A stretch of DNA of 40,240 bases from NCBI GenBank assembly GCA_044225675.1, contig JBGAIH010000040.1, positions 1 to 40,240 on the forward strand. Direction: 5' to 3'. The notes beneath the pieces are model-generated. The model made no database searches, was not told where the DNA came from, and was given only the letters and a program-made list of their open reading frames with translations. Shown here piece after piece: positions 15,839-24,275 of the stretch. A program made the position numbers and the translations under genes. The number at the start of each line of letters is the position of its first letter. The stretch's first letter is position 1. This DNA is from JACMQX01 sp044225675 (GTDB lineage: Bacteria > Pseudomonadota > Gammaproteobacteria > Burkholderiales > Burkholderiaceae_C).

Positions 15839-16516
15839 TCAGTTGGCGAAGGGCGATGCCACGCCCTTGGACTTGAGCAGCGCTTCGAGGTTGAGCATGT
15901 CCCAGGTGGTCTTGCCCTGGAGCAGCGCTTCGCGGAATCGCGCTTCCTTGGCTTCGCGCTCGGCGCATTTGGCGGCCAGCGCCTCGATCTCGGCCTGGGG
16001 CACGATGCACACGCCGTCGTCGTCACCGATCACCAGGTCGCCCGGAGCGACGTTGACGCCGCCGAGCACGACCGGAATCTGCAGCTTGCCCAGCGTCTCC
16101 TTGACGGTGCCCTTGATGCAGACGGAGCGCGCGAACACCGGAAAGCCCACTTCGGCGATGGTGGCCGAGTCGCGCACGCCGCCGTCCACCAGCAGGCCGG
16201 CAATGCCACGGCCGACCGCGCAGGACGCCATGACGTCGCCGAACATGCCCTGCTCGGTGAAGCCGCCGCCGTCGCAGACGATGATGTCACCCGGCTCGGC
16301 CATCTTGAGCGCGGCATGCAGCGTGAGGTTGTCGTTGGGGTCGCAGCGGCAGGTGAAGGCGCGGCCCAGCAGGCGCATGCCCAGGCGGATCGGCTTGATC
16401 GCCGAGTCGAGCGCGCCGCGCCGGCCCATGGCTTCGTGGGCGGTCGCCGACGCCACGGTGGCGTAGGCGCTGTAGCGGGCCAGGGCGGCAGCTTTCTGTT
16501 CTGCGATGGTCGTCAT
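15839..16516 (-). CDS. RraA-family aldolase (4-carboxy-4-hydroxy-2-oxoadipate aldolase-like)
   Basis: A 225-residue RraA-fold protein of the size of catabolic HMG/CHA aldolases. MFGDVMASCAVGRG (91-104) and LLVDGGVRDSATI with Arg115-Asp116 correspond to the binding segments of the family, and PVFARSVCIKGTVKET follows as usual. Such enzymes need a divalent metal and split 4-hydroxy-2-oxo acids into pyruvate plus oxaloacetate or pyruvate. It is the second RraA-type protein of the operon; the two are too different to be a recent duplication. It lies 81 bases downstream of the enolase-superfamily gene. Confidence 0.9.
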   Translation of the reverse strand: MTTIAEQKAAALARYSAYATVASATAHEAMGRRGALDSAIKPIRLGMRLLGRAFTCRCDPNDNLTLHAALKMAEPGDIIVCDGGGFTEQGMFGDVMASCAVGRGIAGLLVDGGVRDSATIAEVGFPVFARSVCIKGTVKETLGKLQIPVVLGGVNVAPGDLVIGDDDGVCIVPQAEIEALAAKCAEREAKEARFREALLQGKTTWDMLNLEALLKSKGVASPFAN

Positions 16517-16597
16517 GTAAGGGGTCCTCGGGTCGTTGGGGAATGGAAGAAGGGATGGAAGAGGGGATGGAACAAGAGGGCTGCGGCAGCGGCGCGT

Positions 16598-17788
16598 TCA
16601 GCGCGTCACGTTGGCCACGCCCCAGACGTAGTTCTTGCGCGGGAACTCTTCGAAGTACTGGCGCATGTCCTTGTGCGGGAAGTCCTTGTACGGGCTCTTG
16701 CGCATGGCCTCGACGTCGATGTCCACGCCCAGGCCGGGGGCCGTGGGCAGGTCGGCCCAGCCTTCGCTCATCGTGATGCCGGGGCGCGCGATCGCGTCGC
16801 AGGCGTCCTGCAGGTTGATGAAGCACTCGGCGATCAGGAAGTTGGGGATCAGCGCCGAGTAGTGCACCGTGGCGGCCAGGCCAACGATGGTGCTGTTGTA
16901 GTTGTGCGGGCTGATGGCCACCGCATGCGGCTGGGCCATGGCGGCGATGTCCATCATCTGCGTGAGTCCGCCGACGGCGCAGATGTCGGGGTTGAGGATG
17001 TCGGCCGCGCGTGCGGCCAGCACGCGGGCGAAGTCTTCCTTGGTGTAGAGCGTCTCGCCGGTGACCACGGGCGAGGCGATGTTGCGCCGTACCTCGGCCA
17101 CCAGTTCGATGTTGTCCGACAGGCAGGGCTCCTCGTAGCAGAAGATGCCGAACTCCTCCAGGCGTTTGGCCACGCGGATCGAGTGATGCGGCGCGACGCG
17201 GCGATGCGCGTCGATCAGCAGGTCCATGTCGGGGCCGAGGGCTTCGCGCATGGCGCGCACGTTGTCGACCGCGTAGTCCTCTTCCTGCTTCGTGATGAAG
17301 GTGCGCCACGGGCCGGGGAACGGGTCCCACTTGAGCGCGGAGTAGCCCATGGCCTTGACCTCGAGCGCGCGCTTGACGGTGGAGTCGATGTCGGTGACGC
17401 CGTACCACCAGCCGTTGGCGTAGATGCGCACCTTTTCGCGGCAGGCGCCGCCGAGCAGCTTGTAGACCGGCAGGCCCGCCTTCTTGCCGACGATGTCCCA
17501 CATCGCCAGCTCGATCGCGCTCCAGGCGCAGAAGAAATCGACCGAGGAGCGTCGGATGGCGAAGTCGTCGAACATGACCTGCGCCGTGTGGCGGATGTTG
17601 CTCGCATCGCGGCCGATGACGTAGGGCGCCATGGCCTTGATGTAGTGCTCGACCACATGCTCCTTCTTCACGCCGACATAGGATTCGCCCCAGCCGTGCA
17701 GCCCGTCTTCGGTTTCGATGCGGACGAACAGCAGGTTCTTGCCGCTCTTGGGATAGAAAAAGAAGGTTTCGATGCGCGCGATTTTCAT
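16598..17788 (-). CDS. Mandelate racemase/muconate lactonizing-family dehydratase (galactonate dehydratase-like)
   Basis: A 396-residue enolase-superfamily enzyme. Metal and catalytic residues are visible: Asp193 with His195 (LLIDAHRRV), Glu219-Glu220 (CYEEP), Glu245 (TGETLYT), and His295 (ISPHNYNS) with Asp268 (NPDIC) as a likely dyad. The D-x-H motif plus a His base is the pattern of D-galactonate-type acid-sugar dehydratases, which remove water from an aldonic acid to give a 2-keto-3-deoxy acid. LALKWDP at 151-155 gives a lysine in the next barrel strand. A product of this type would be a good substrate for the RraA-type aldolases downstream. It is the first gene of the operon and is preceded by an AT-rich region with a dyad at 17845-17859. 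The precise sugar acid is unknown. Confidence 0.92.
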   Translation of the reverse strand: MKIARIETFFFYPKSGKNLLFVRIETEDGLHGWGESYVGVKKEHVVEHYIKAMAPYVIGRDASNIRHTAQVMFDDFAIRRSSVDFFCAWSAIELAMWDIVGKKAGLPVYKLLGGACREKVRIYANGWWYGVTDIDSTVKRALEVKAMGYSALKWDPFPGPWRTFITKQEEDYAVDNVRAMREALGPDMDLLIDAHRRVAPHHSIRVAKRLEEFGIFCYEEPCLSDNIELVAEVRRNIASPVVTGETLYTKEDFARVLAARAADILNPDICAVGGLTQMMDIAAMAQPHAVAISPHNYNSTIVGLAATVHYSALIPNFLIAECFINLQDACDAIARPGITMSEGWADLPTAPGLGVDIDVEAMRKSPYKDFPHKDMRQYFEEFPRKNYVWGVANVTR

Positions 17789-17844
17789 GAAGGCCCTGTC
17801 AGCGTGAGAGGGGCGCAGTATGTCACGCGGGCCTTGGCGCGTCA

Positions 17845-17859
17845 GAGAATTAAATTCTC
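17845..17859. promoter_or_regulatory. Inverted repeat upstream of the dehydratase operon, candidate LysR-type operator
   Basis: GAGAATT-A-AATTCTC is a perfect seven-base inverted repeat with one central base, placed 56 bp before the dehydratase start. Its size and AT-rich centre resemble the T-N11-A type boxes of LysR regulators, and a LysR gene ends 182 bases further upstream. It lies in a 252-bp gap that is much richer in A/T than its neighbours; a weaker dyad (ATTTGCAT/ATGCGAAT) is at 17994-18009. Role inferred. Confidence 0.5.
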
Positions 17860-18013
17860 AAATGCCTATCGTGAATTGGAATGATGGCTTCCGGTGCGCC
17901 TCTGTCGGGCGCTGCCGGGGGAAAACTAGGTGTATTCCCTTAATGAAAGCTGCCGTTGGCTATCTCGGCGATCCGTTCAAAGATGATTTTGCAATTTGCA
18001 TATGCGAATTTAT

Positions 18014-18040
18014 TTCTTTGAAACGTAGAATTTCAAAGAA
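18014..18040. terminator. 10-bp stem-loop immediately after the LysR stop codon
   Basis: TTCTTTGAAA (18014-18023) and TTTCAAAGAA (18031-18040) are exact inverse complements with a seven-base loop. On the minus strand the stem begins at the base after the LysR TAA. The stem is A/T-rich and is followed by AATAAATTC rather than a T-run, so it would be a weak intrinsic terminator or a 3'-end stabiliser that separates the regulator from the dehydratase operon. Confidence 0.5.
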
Positions 18041-18973
18041 TTAATTTCGCTTTCCGCCCGTTTTCGGGCTTGCTGCGTAGCCCGCGCGGCTCGGCCTGCC
18101 GAAGTCGCAGACTTCATGCGCGAGCTGGGCGATGCGCTGGCTGACGGCGTCGCTGCGCAGCACCGCGATGTACTCCAGGGGCGGAAGGGTCAGGCTGGTC
18201 TGGATGGCCCGCAGGTCGCCCGCCTCGATGTACGACGCGAAGTACTCGCGCGGCAGGTAGGTGACGCCCAGCCCGGCGCTCGCCAACTCGGCCAGGGCAA
18301 TCATGCTGTTGCAGAAGATCTTGTTGTCATGCACGACGTGCGCCGACGACAGCGCCTTGAGCAGGCGCTGGTGCAGCAGCGAGCCTTCCGAGTAGGTGAG
18401 CAGCGGCAGCTGCATGACCTCCTCGATCGGCAGGCCGCCCTTGCGGTCATCCAGCAGGTCGGGGCGGCACATCCAGGCCGACTCCATGAAGCCCAGCGGC
18501 AGCACCTCGAAGGACGTTTCCTCGGTCTGCATGCGCGGGCAGATCACCATGTCGAGCCGGTGGCTGGCCATCTGCGGCCACAGGTGGGTGGTCAGGTCGA
18601 CCACCGGCTCCAGCACGATGCGCGGGTACACCTGCCGCACCGCGCGGATCAGCGCGGGCAGCCAGGTCAGCGCGACCATCTCGGTCACACCCAGGCGGAA
18701 GCGCCCGGCATAGGAGCTGTCGTTGCCGGCGCGCCGCACGATGCTGCCCTGCAGCTCCAGCATCTTCTCGAAGTCGGGCAACAGCTCCCGGCCCTTGAGG
18801 GTGAGCTGTGCGCGGTTCTTCTGCTCGAACACGTCGACCCCCAGCTCGGCTTCCAGGTCCAGGATGCGTTTGGAAATGGTGGACTGCGTGGCGTTGAGCC
18901 GTTCGGCGGCCGCCTGGAAGCCGCCAAGGGCGTGGACCCAGTAGACGGCTTCGATCTGTTTGAGGGTGAGCAT
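18041..18973 (-). CDS. LysR-family transcriptional regulator
   Basis: A 310-residue LysR regulator. The N-terminal winged helix-turn-helix is at about residues 3-62 (AAAERLNATQSTISKRI as the recognition region), followed by the ligand-binding domain. The start MLTLKQIEAVYWVH is the canonical LysR N-terminus, so the open frame upstream of it is not used. It lies upstream of, and in the same direction as, the dehydratase/RraA operon and is divergent from the alpha/beta hydrolase gene with 149 bp between them, so it may control either or both. The ligand is presumably an acid of the pathway; this is inferred from context. Confidence 0.93.
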   Translation of the reverse strand: MLTLKQIEAVYWVHALGGFQAAAERLNATQSTISKRILDLEAELGVDVFEQKNRAQLTLKGRELLPDFEKMLELQGSIVRRAGNDSSYAGRFRLGVTEMVALTWLPALIRAVRQVYPRIVLEPVVDLTTHLWPQMASHRLDMVICPRMQTEETSFEVLPLGFMESAWMCRPDLLDDRKGGLPIEEVMQLPLLTYSEGSLLHQRLLKALSSAHVVHDNKIFCNSMIALAELASAGLGVTYLPREYFASYIEAGDLRAIQTSLTLPPLEYIAVLRSDAVSQRIAQLAHEVCDFGRPSRAGYAASPKTGGKRN

Positions 18974-19122
18974 GAAGGATGGGGGTGGGGTGCCGGGAAA
19001 ATCATACCTGCGGGGCAGAGCACGGCAGGGCAGTGCAAGTCGGGTGGGCGGCCGCAGGACATCCAGCATACTTGCAAGGGTTCGCCAACACGTCGTTCAC
19101 CTTCACCCACCACCGGGCACCG

Positions 19123-20319
19123 ATGACTTCAGCACATGACATGAGCCAGAACACGACCGATCTGCGATTCGACTGGCAGCACGTCCAGTACCAGGAGGCA
19201 GCGGGCTTCACCGAGGTCTATGGCTTTTCCGGCAGCCAGGGCGCGATCAACCTTGAGGGCATCCTGATCCGGCCGGCGACAGGTGCATCGCGCACCTTGC
19301 TGGTCTTCATGCATCCGGCGTCGACCTTGCAGTTGCTGCCTCTTCCACGCGCGCTGGCTGCGTCGGGTGCGCACGTGCTGTGCGCCGCCAGCCGCTACGC
19401 CCGCAACGACACGCCGCTGATCCTGGAGAAGGTGGTGCTCGACCTGGGCGCCTGGGTGCGGCATGCCCGCCAGGTGCTGGGCTACGACAAGGTCGTGATC
19501 GTCGGCTGGAGTGGCGGCGGTTCGCTGGCGCTGATGTACCAGGCCCAGGCGGAGTCGCCCGACATCACGCACACGCCAGCGGGCGATCCCGCCGACATGG
19601 CGACGGCAGGCCTGGTTCCCGCGGATGCCGTGGTGTTCCAGGCGGCGCATCTGTCACGCGGGCATCTGCTGGCCGAGTCCATCGATCCTTCGGTGGTCGA
19701 CGAGCTCGCGCCGGACGCGCGCGAGGTCTCGCTCGACATCTACAGCGAGGCGAATCCGGACCAGCCGCCCTACACGGCGGCCTACGTGGCGCGGCACCGC
19801 GCCGCGCAGCTGGCACGGATGCGGCGCATCACCGCATGGGCCCGGGAGCAGCTGGCGGCGCTCAAGGCGCGCAACACCGCCGAGGTGGAGCGGGGCTTCA
19901 TCGTTCACCGCACGCTGGCCGACCCGCGCTTTCTCGACGCCGCCCTGGAGCCCAACGGCCGGCGGCCGGGGTGGTGCTACCTCGGCAAGCCCGAGACGGT
20001 CAACAGCGGGCCGGTGGGCCTGGCGCGCTTCACCACCCTGCGTGCCTGGCTGTCCCAGTGGTCGCTGGACGATTCCCGCGGCAATGGCCTGGTGAATGCG
20101 GCCCGGATGCGGGCGCCTCTGCTCGTGATCGAAAACGGCGCCGACGATGCCGTGCCGCCGTCCCATCCGCGCGCGCTGTTCGCCGCTGCGGCCAGCGCCG
20201 ACAAGCACTACGCGGTCGTCGACGGCGCGAATCACTACTACGCCGGCCAGCCGGAGCAGCTGGCGCAGGCGGGTGCGGTCCTGCGCGACTGGCTGGCCGC
20301 GCGGGGCATGGCCGTTTGA
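19123..20319 (+). CDS. Alpha/beta hydrolase
   Basis: A 398-residue hydrolase without an evident signal peptide. The nucleophile elbow is VIVGWSGGGSLAL with Ser130; the acid is probably Asp341 or Asp342 (ENGADDAVP) and the base His371 (DGANHYYAG), giving a complete catalytic triad. A 140-residue insertion between the nucleophile and the acid is larger than in simple esterases and may be a lid. The open frame begins earlier, but MTSAHDMSQN is the first plausible start; a second ATG six codons on is an alternative. It is divergent from the LysR gene, which suggests common regulation. The ester, amide or lactone it cleaves is unknown. Confidence 0.87.
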   Translation: MTSAHDMSQNTTDLRFDWQHVQYQEAAGFTEVYGFSGSQGAINLEGILIRPATGASRTLLVFMHPASTLQLLPLPRALAASGAHVLCAASRYARNDTPLILEKVVLDLGAWVRHARQVLGYDKVVIVGWSGGGSLALMYQAQAESPDITHTPAGDPADMATAGLVPADAVVFQAAHLSRGHLLAESIDPSVVDELAPDAREVSLDIYSEANPDQPPYTAAYVARHRAAQLARMRRITAWAREQLAALKARNTAEVERGFIVHRTLADPRFLDAALEPNGRRPGWCYLGKPETVNSGPVGLARFTTLRAWLSQWSLDDSRGNGLVNAARMRAPLLVIENGADDAVPPSHPRALFAAAASADKHYAVVDGANHYYAGQPEQLAQAGAVLRDWLAARGMAV

Positions 20320-20394
20320 TATCTGGAGCCGATCCCGCATTCATGGGAGGCGCACGTTTGGCAGCCCGGCCGCCGGCTCTTCCATAATTTCCGG

Positions 20395-21969
20395 ATGCTT
20401 GTTTCCCGACTGCCCCATCGCCTTCGCACCCATCTTCGACTGCTGGCCGTATCGTTCGGCCTGATCACCTTGGCGGCGACCGCCCAGGCGCCCGGTGACG
20501 TGCGCATTGCGCTGGTCATCGGCAACGCGGCCTATGCCGGTGCGCCTCTGGCCAACCCGGTCAATGACGCGCGGGCCATGGGCGAAACGCTGCGCACCCT
20601 GGGCTTCAAGGTGATCGAGATCCGTGACGGCAGCCGTGCGCAGATGACCGACGCAGTGGGCCTGGTGCAGGACAGCCTCAAAGGGCGGCAGGGCGTGGGC
20701 CTGCTGTATTACGCGGGCCACGGCCTGCAGATGGACGCGCGCAACTACATGGTGCCGGTGGATGCGAAGGTCGCCAAGGCGGGTGACATCGCCACGCAGA
20801 CGGTGGACGTGGGCAGCGTGATCAGTGCCTTCCGCACGGCGGGCAACCGCATGAACATCGTGGTGCTCGATGCCTGCCGCGACAATCCGTTCGGAGGCAT
20901 CACCTCCGGCAAGGGGCTGGCTCCGCTGGACGCACCCAGTGGCACCTTTCTGGCCTATGCCACCGCGCCGGGCAATGTGGCAGAGGATGGGGATGCGAAG
21001 TCCGGCAACGGTCTGTACACGCAGTACCTGCTGCAGGAGCTGAAGAAGCCGCAGGCCCGGATCGAGGATGTGTTCAAGCGCGTGCGGCTGGCCGTGCGCA
21101 AGGCCTCCAGCGGCCGGCAGATTCCCTGGGAGAGCACCAGCCTGGAGGATGACTTCCAGTTCAACGACGGCCGGCTGCTGAGCCCCGCCCGACCCACGGC
21201 GCAGGACCTGCAGACGCAGTTCTCCGCCGAAAAGCAGGACTGGGACCGCATCAAGGACAGCACGGTTGCCGATGACTTCTATGCCTTTCTCCAGAAGTAT
21301 CCGGGCGGCCCCATCGCGGCTGCGGCCAATGCGCGCCTGAACCTGCTGTCCCGTCCGCAGATCGTGGTGCAGGGCGGCGGAGCCGGCGGGCAGGACCTGC
21401 CCTACACCCGCAGCTATTTCCGCACGGGCGACACCTTCGAGACGCGCACGGTCAACAGCGCCGTGCCGGGTGTGATGACGACGACCGAGAAGGTTCTGGC
21501 TGCCAACGCCCGGGACGAGATCGAAATTGCCGTCGAGTACCTGATGCAGGGCGGCCATCGCAGCAACCAGGTCAAGGTCTATGACCGGGAGGGCGGCTTC
21601 GTCGGCATGAAGGGCACCTTTGTCAACAATCCGCCGAGCTACATGGTGCCTCCGGGTCCGGTGCAGCCTGGCACCCACTGGACGCAGGCGTCCCAGATCG
21701 AAATGCAGGTGCCGGGCGCCAAGCTGCCGCCGCGCACGGTGGTCGGTCGCGTGGTCGGCCGCGAGCGCATCACGGTGCCGGCAGGAACCTTCGATACGTT
21801 CAACATCACCCACGAGACGCTGTTCGCGCCAGGCGGACCGATGGTGTCCATCCACTGCACCTTCTGGATGGCGCAGGACATTCCCTTTCCCCTGCGGTCC
21901 TCGTGCGACGGCAAGGGGCAGGCCAACTATCTGACGACCACGGAACTCGTGCGCTACACCCGCGCCTGA
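20395..21969 (+). CDS. Exported caspase-family (peptidase C14) protein
   Basis: A 524-residue protein with an N-terminal export signal (about 1-31, LLAVSFGLITLAATAQA). The caspase-like domain spans about 36-265 and contains RIALVIGNAAYAGAPLANPV, the catalytic His109 in YYAGHG and Cys161 in LDACRDNPF, so the protease dyad is intact. A helical stretch follows at about 275-320 (WDRIKDSTVADDFYAFLQKYPGG, cut here by eye), and residues 345-524 form a beta-rich domain I do not recognise. Bacterial orthocaspases of this type usually cut after Arg or Lys; the target is unknown. It stands between a hydrolase and a permease gene with no clear operon. Confidence 0.9.
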   Translation: MLVSRLPHRLRTHLRLLAVSFGLITLAATAQAPGDVRIALVIGNAAYAGAPLANPVNDARAMGETLRTLGFKVIEIRDGSRAQMTDAVGLVQDSLKGRQGVGLLYYAGHGLQMDARNYMVPVDAKVAKAGDIATQTVDVGSVISAFRTAGNRMNIVVLDACRDNPFGGITSGKGLAPLDAPSGTFLAYATAPGNVAEDGDAKSGNGLYTQYLLQELKKPQARIEDVFKRVRLAVRKASSGRQIPWESTSLEDDFQFNDGRLLSPARPTAQDLQTQFSAEKQDWDRIKDSTVADDFYAFLQKYPGGPIAAAANARLNLLSRPQIVVQGGGAGGQDLPYTRSYFRTGDTFETRTVNSAVPGVMTTTEKVLAANARDEIEIAVEYLMQGGHRSNQVKVYDREGGFVGMKGTFVNNPPSYMVPPGPVQPGTHWTQASQIEMQVPGAKLPPRTVVGRVVGRERITVPAGTFDTFNITHETLFAPGGPMVSIHCTFWMAQDIPFPLRSSCDGKGQANYLTTTELVRYTRA

Positions 21970-22118
21970 ACGCGGCGGAACGCCCGCTTTCGACGGAACC
22001 CCCGTTTTGTGAGCGCTGGCACCCTCCTGTGTGGGCTGGCGCACCATGGCGACCGGCAGCTCGCCCGCATACTGTCGAGCCACGGGCTGCGCCCTTGCGC
22101 AGCATTTCGAGGAGCCCC

Positions 22119-23270
22119 ATGGACAGCGCCCCCAATGACGAGCCAAGCCCATCCGAGCCACCGCGCGTGCTGCTGCACATGCCGGTGGACGTGCGCAGCC
22201 TCGCGCTGGGCATTCTGGCCTTCGTGGCGGTGATCTGGCTTCTGCACTGGGCGCGCGACGTTTTCATCCCGGTGATGCTCGGCGTCCTGTTCAGCTACCC
22301 GCTCGGACCGCTGGTGGACCGTCTGGTGCGCTGGCGCATTCCTCGTGCCGCGGCGGCGGCGGGCCTGCTGGTGTGCCTGATGGGCGCGCTCGGCACGGGC
22401 GCCTGGGCGCTGAGCGACGACGCCAACGAACTGCTGCGCAGCCTGCCTGAAGCGACGCAGAAACTGCGGCAGGCCGTGCGCGCGAAGATGTCGGGCCAGG
22501 ACAGCGCGATCGACCGGGTGCAGAAGGCTGCAGCCGAGCTGGAGCGCGCGGCGGCTGAAAGCGGCGGCAGCGCGCCGGGCGCGGTGCGTGGCGTCACGCG
22601 CGTGACGATCGAGCCTGCGCGCTTCAAGGTCTCCGACTACCTCTGGACGGGCACGGTCGGCCTGGTCAGCCTCATGGGCCAGATGATCGTGGTGTTCTTC
22701 ATCACCTTCTTCCTGCTGGCGTCGGGCGACACCTTCCGGCGCAAGATCGTGCGCATTGCCGGGCCGACCTTCGCGCGCCGCAAGATCACCGTGCAGGCGC
22801 TCGACGAGATCACCGCCCAGGTCCAGGGCTACCTGCTGGTGCAGGTCGCCTGCAGCGTGCTGGTGGGCGTGGCGAGCTGGCTGGCCTATCTGGCCATGGG
22901 GCTGGAGCATGCGGCCGTGTGGGGCGTGGCGGCAGCGGTGCTCAATCTCGTGCCCTACATCGGCTCGATCGCGGTCACCGGTGGCACGGCCCTCGTGGGT
23001 TTCATGCAATTCGGCACCATCGAGATGGCCATGGCGGTGGCGGCGGTGTCGCTGGTCATCAACAGCATCGAAGGCTATCTGCTCATGCCCTGGCTCACCA
23101 GCCGCACCAGCCGGATGAATCCGGTGGTGATCTTCGTCGGCGTGCTGGCCTGGGGCTGGCTCTGGGGCGTGTGGGGCCTGCTGCTGGGCATCCCGATCCT
23201 GATGATCATCAAGTCGGTGTGCGACCGGGTCGACGACCTCAAGCCCATCGGCGAGCTGCTCGGGGCATGA
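22119..23270 (+). CDS. AI-2E-family (PerM/TqsA-like) membrane transporter
   Basis: A 383-residue inner-membrane protein of the AI-2 exporter superfamily. Hydrophobic segments are seen at about 26-46, 50-65, 75-95, then after a soluble region of about 100 residues at 188-208, 250-275, 290-330 and 340-365, matching the family's seven to eight helices. NLVPYIGSIAV and the late GVWGLLLGIPILMIIK are characteristic blocks. The start has a GAGGAG ribosome site four bases upstream; the open frame before it is not used. Substrates of this family are mostly unknown. Confidence 0.92.
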   Translation: MDSAPNDEPSPSEPPRVLLHMPVDVRSLALGILAFVAVIWLLHWARDVFIPVMLGVLFSYPLGPLVDRLVRWRIPRAAAAAGLLVCLMGALGTGAWALSDDANELLRSLPEATQKLRQAVRAKMSGQDSAIDRVQKAAAELERAAAESGGSAPGAVRGVTRVTIEPARFKVSDYLWTGTVGLVSLMGQMIVVFFITFFLLASGDTFRRKIVRIAGPTFARRKITVQALDEITAQVQGYLLVQVACSVLVGVASWLAYLAMGLEHAAVWGVAAAVLNLVPYIGSIAVTGGTALVGFMQFGTIEMAMAVAAVSLVINSIEGYLLMPWLTSRTSRMNPVVIFVGVLAWGWLWGVWGLLLGIPILMIIKSVCDRVDDLKPIGELLGA

Positions 23271-23341
23271 CCGCGTGTGGGGGAACACCGCCGTTCCTGC
23301 ATGGCCGCTGAGGGCGAACCCCGAGCAGGGGAGGGCCGGCC

Positions 23342-24205
23342 ATGCGCCACAATGAGTCCATGCGACAAGTGACCTACCTGCCCGGGAGCACGCCCCTGGT
23401 GCTGGATTCGCCGCACAGCGGCACGGACTACCCGGCGGACTTCCGCCCCGCCTGCGACATGGCTGCGCTGCGCAGCGCCGAGGACACCCACGTCGACAAG
23501 CTCTACGACTTCGCACCCGCGATGGGCGTGGCCTGGGTGGAGGCGCATTTCCCGCGCAGCTACCTGGACGCCAACCGCAATACCACCGAGATCGACGTGA
23601 GTCTGCTCGACGGCCCCTGGCCGCATCCCGTGGCCACCGATCCGGTGGTGCTGCGCAAGGTGCAGCTCGGCAAGGGGCTGATCTGGCGGCATACCGACGA
23701 GGGCGTGCCGATCTATGACCGCGTGCTGCAGGTGGCGGAAGTGCAGGCACGCATCGACAACTGCTGGGTGCCCTACCACGACGCGGTGCAGCAGGCCATT
23801 GATGCCGCGCACGCGCGCCATGGCTTCAGCCTGCACGTCAACTGCCATTCGATGCCAGCGGTGTCGGCGGCGCATTCGACCGACTTCCCGGGGCTCCAGC
23901 ACGCCGACTTCGTCATCGGCACCCGCGACGACACCAGCGCCAGCCCGGCCGTGGGCCAACGGGTGGCCGCGCACCTGCGAGGCCTCGGCTACTCGGTCGA
24001 GTACAACCATCCGTACAAGGGCGTGGAGCTGGTGCGCCGCCACGGCGATCCGGCGCGCCATCGCCACAGCGTCCAGATCGAGATCAACCGGCGGCTCTAC
24101 ATGGACGAGCGGACCCTGCAGATCCACGACGGCTTCGGCCCGCTGCAGGCCAGCCTGCGTTCGCTGGTGCAGTGCCTGCTCGAGACCGATCCGCGCAGCC
24201 TGTAG
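23342..24205 (+). CDS. N-formylglutamate amidohydrolase-family protein
   Basis: A 287-residue hydrolase of the N-formylglutamate deformylase (HutG-type) family. LDSPHSGTDYP (His25), YLDANRNTTEID at about 74-85, and HVNCHSMPA (His169) are family blocks for metal and substrate binding. In histidine breakdown such enzymes release formate and glutamate, but no other hut gene is nearby, so the call is to the family and the physiological substrate is open. A GGGGAGGG ribosome site supports the first ATG; a second ATG six codons in is possible. The deacetylase and FAD oxidoreductase genes follow on the same strand. Confidence 0.88.
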   Translation: MRHNESMRQVTYLPGSTPLVLDSPHSGTDYPADFRPACDMAALRSAEDTHVDKLYDFAPAMGVAWVEAHFPRSYLDANRNTTEIDVSLLDGPWPHPVATDPVVLRKVQLGKGLIWRHTDEGVPIYDRVLQVAEVQARIDNCWVPYHDAVQQAIDAAHARHGFSLHVNCHSMPAVSAAHSTDFPGLQHADFVIGTRDDTSASPAVGQRVAAHLRGLGYSVEYNHPYKGVELVRRHGDPARHRHSVQIEINRRLYMDERTLQIHDGFGPLQASLRSLVQCLLETDPRSL

Positions 24206-24275
24206 CATGGCGGGTCACAGGCCCGCTTCGTGGCCAGGTCAGGCCCGAAGAAGGCCCTGCAGGTGACCCGCACCC

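Noticed and set aside
16540..16580. Purine-rich GGAAGAGGGGATGGAA-type repeats between the dehydratase and RraA genes
   Set aside because: Only two to three imperfect units, no symmetry and no reading; treated as simple-sequence noise.
19071..19078. CTTGCAAG palindrome in the LysR-hydrolase gap as an operator
   Set aside because: Only eight bases, expected often by chance; the longer dyads at 17845 and 17994 are better candidates.
21970..22118. Possible terminator after the caspase-like gene (CCCCCGTTTTG)
   Set aside because: No convincing stem could be drawn before the short T-run.
20341..22161. 606-codon minus-strand open frame opposite the caspase-like gene
   Set aside because: Same shadow composition; the plus strand has a signal peptide and an intact His-Cys dyad.
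21954..23750. 598-codon minus-strand open frame opposite the permease
   Set aside because: His/Arg-rich shadow with no motif; the permease has clear membrane segments and a good ribosome site.
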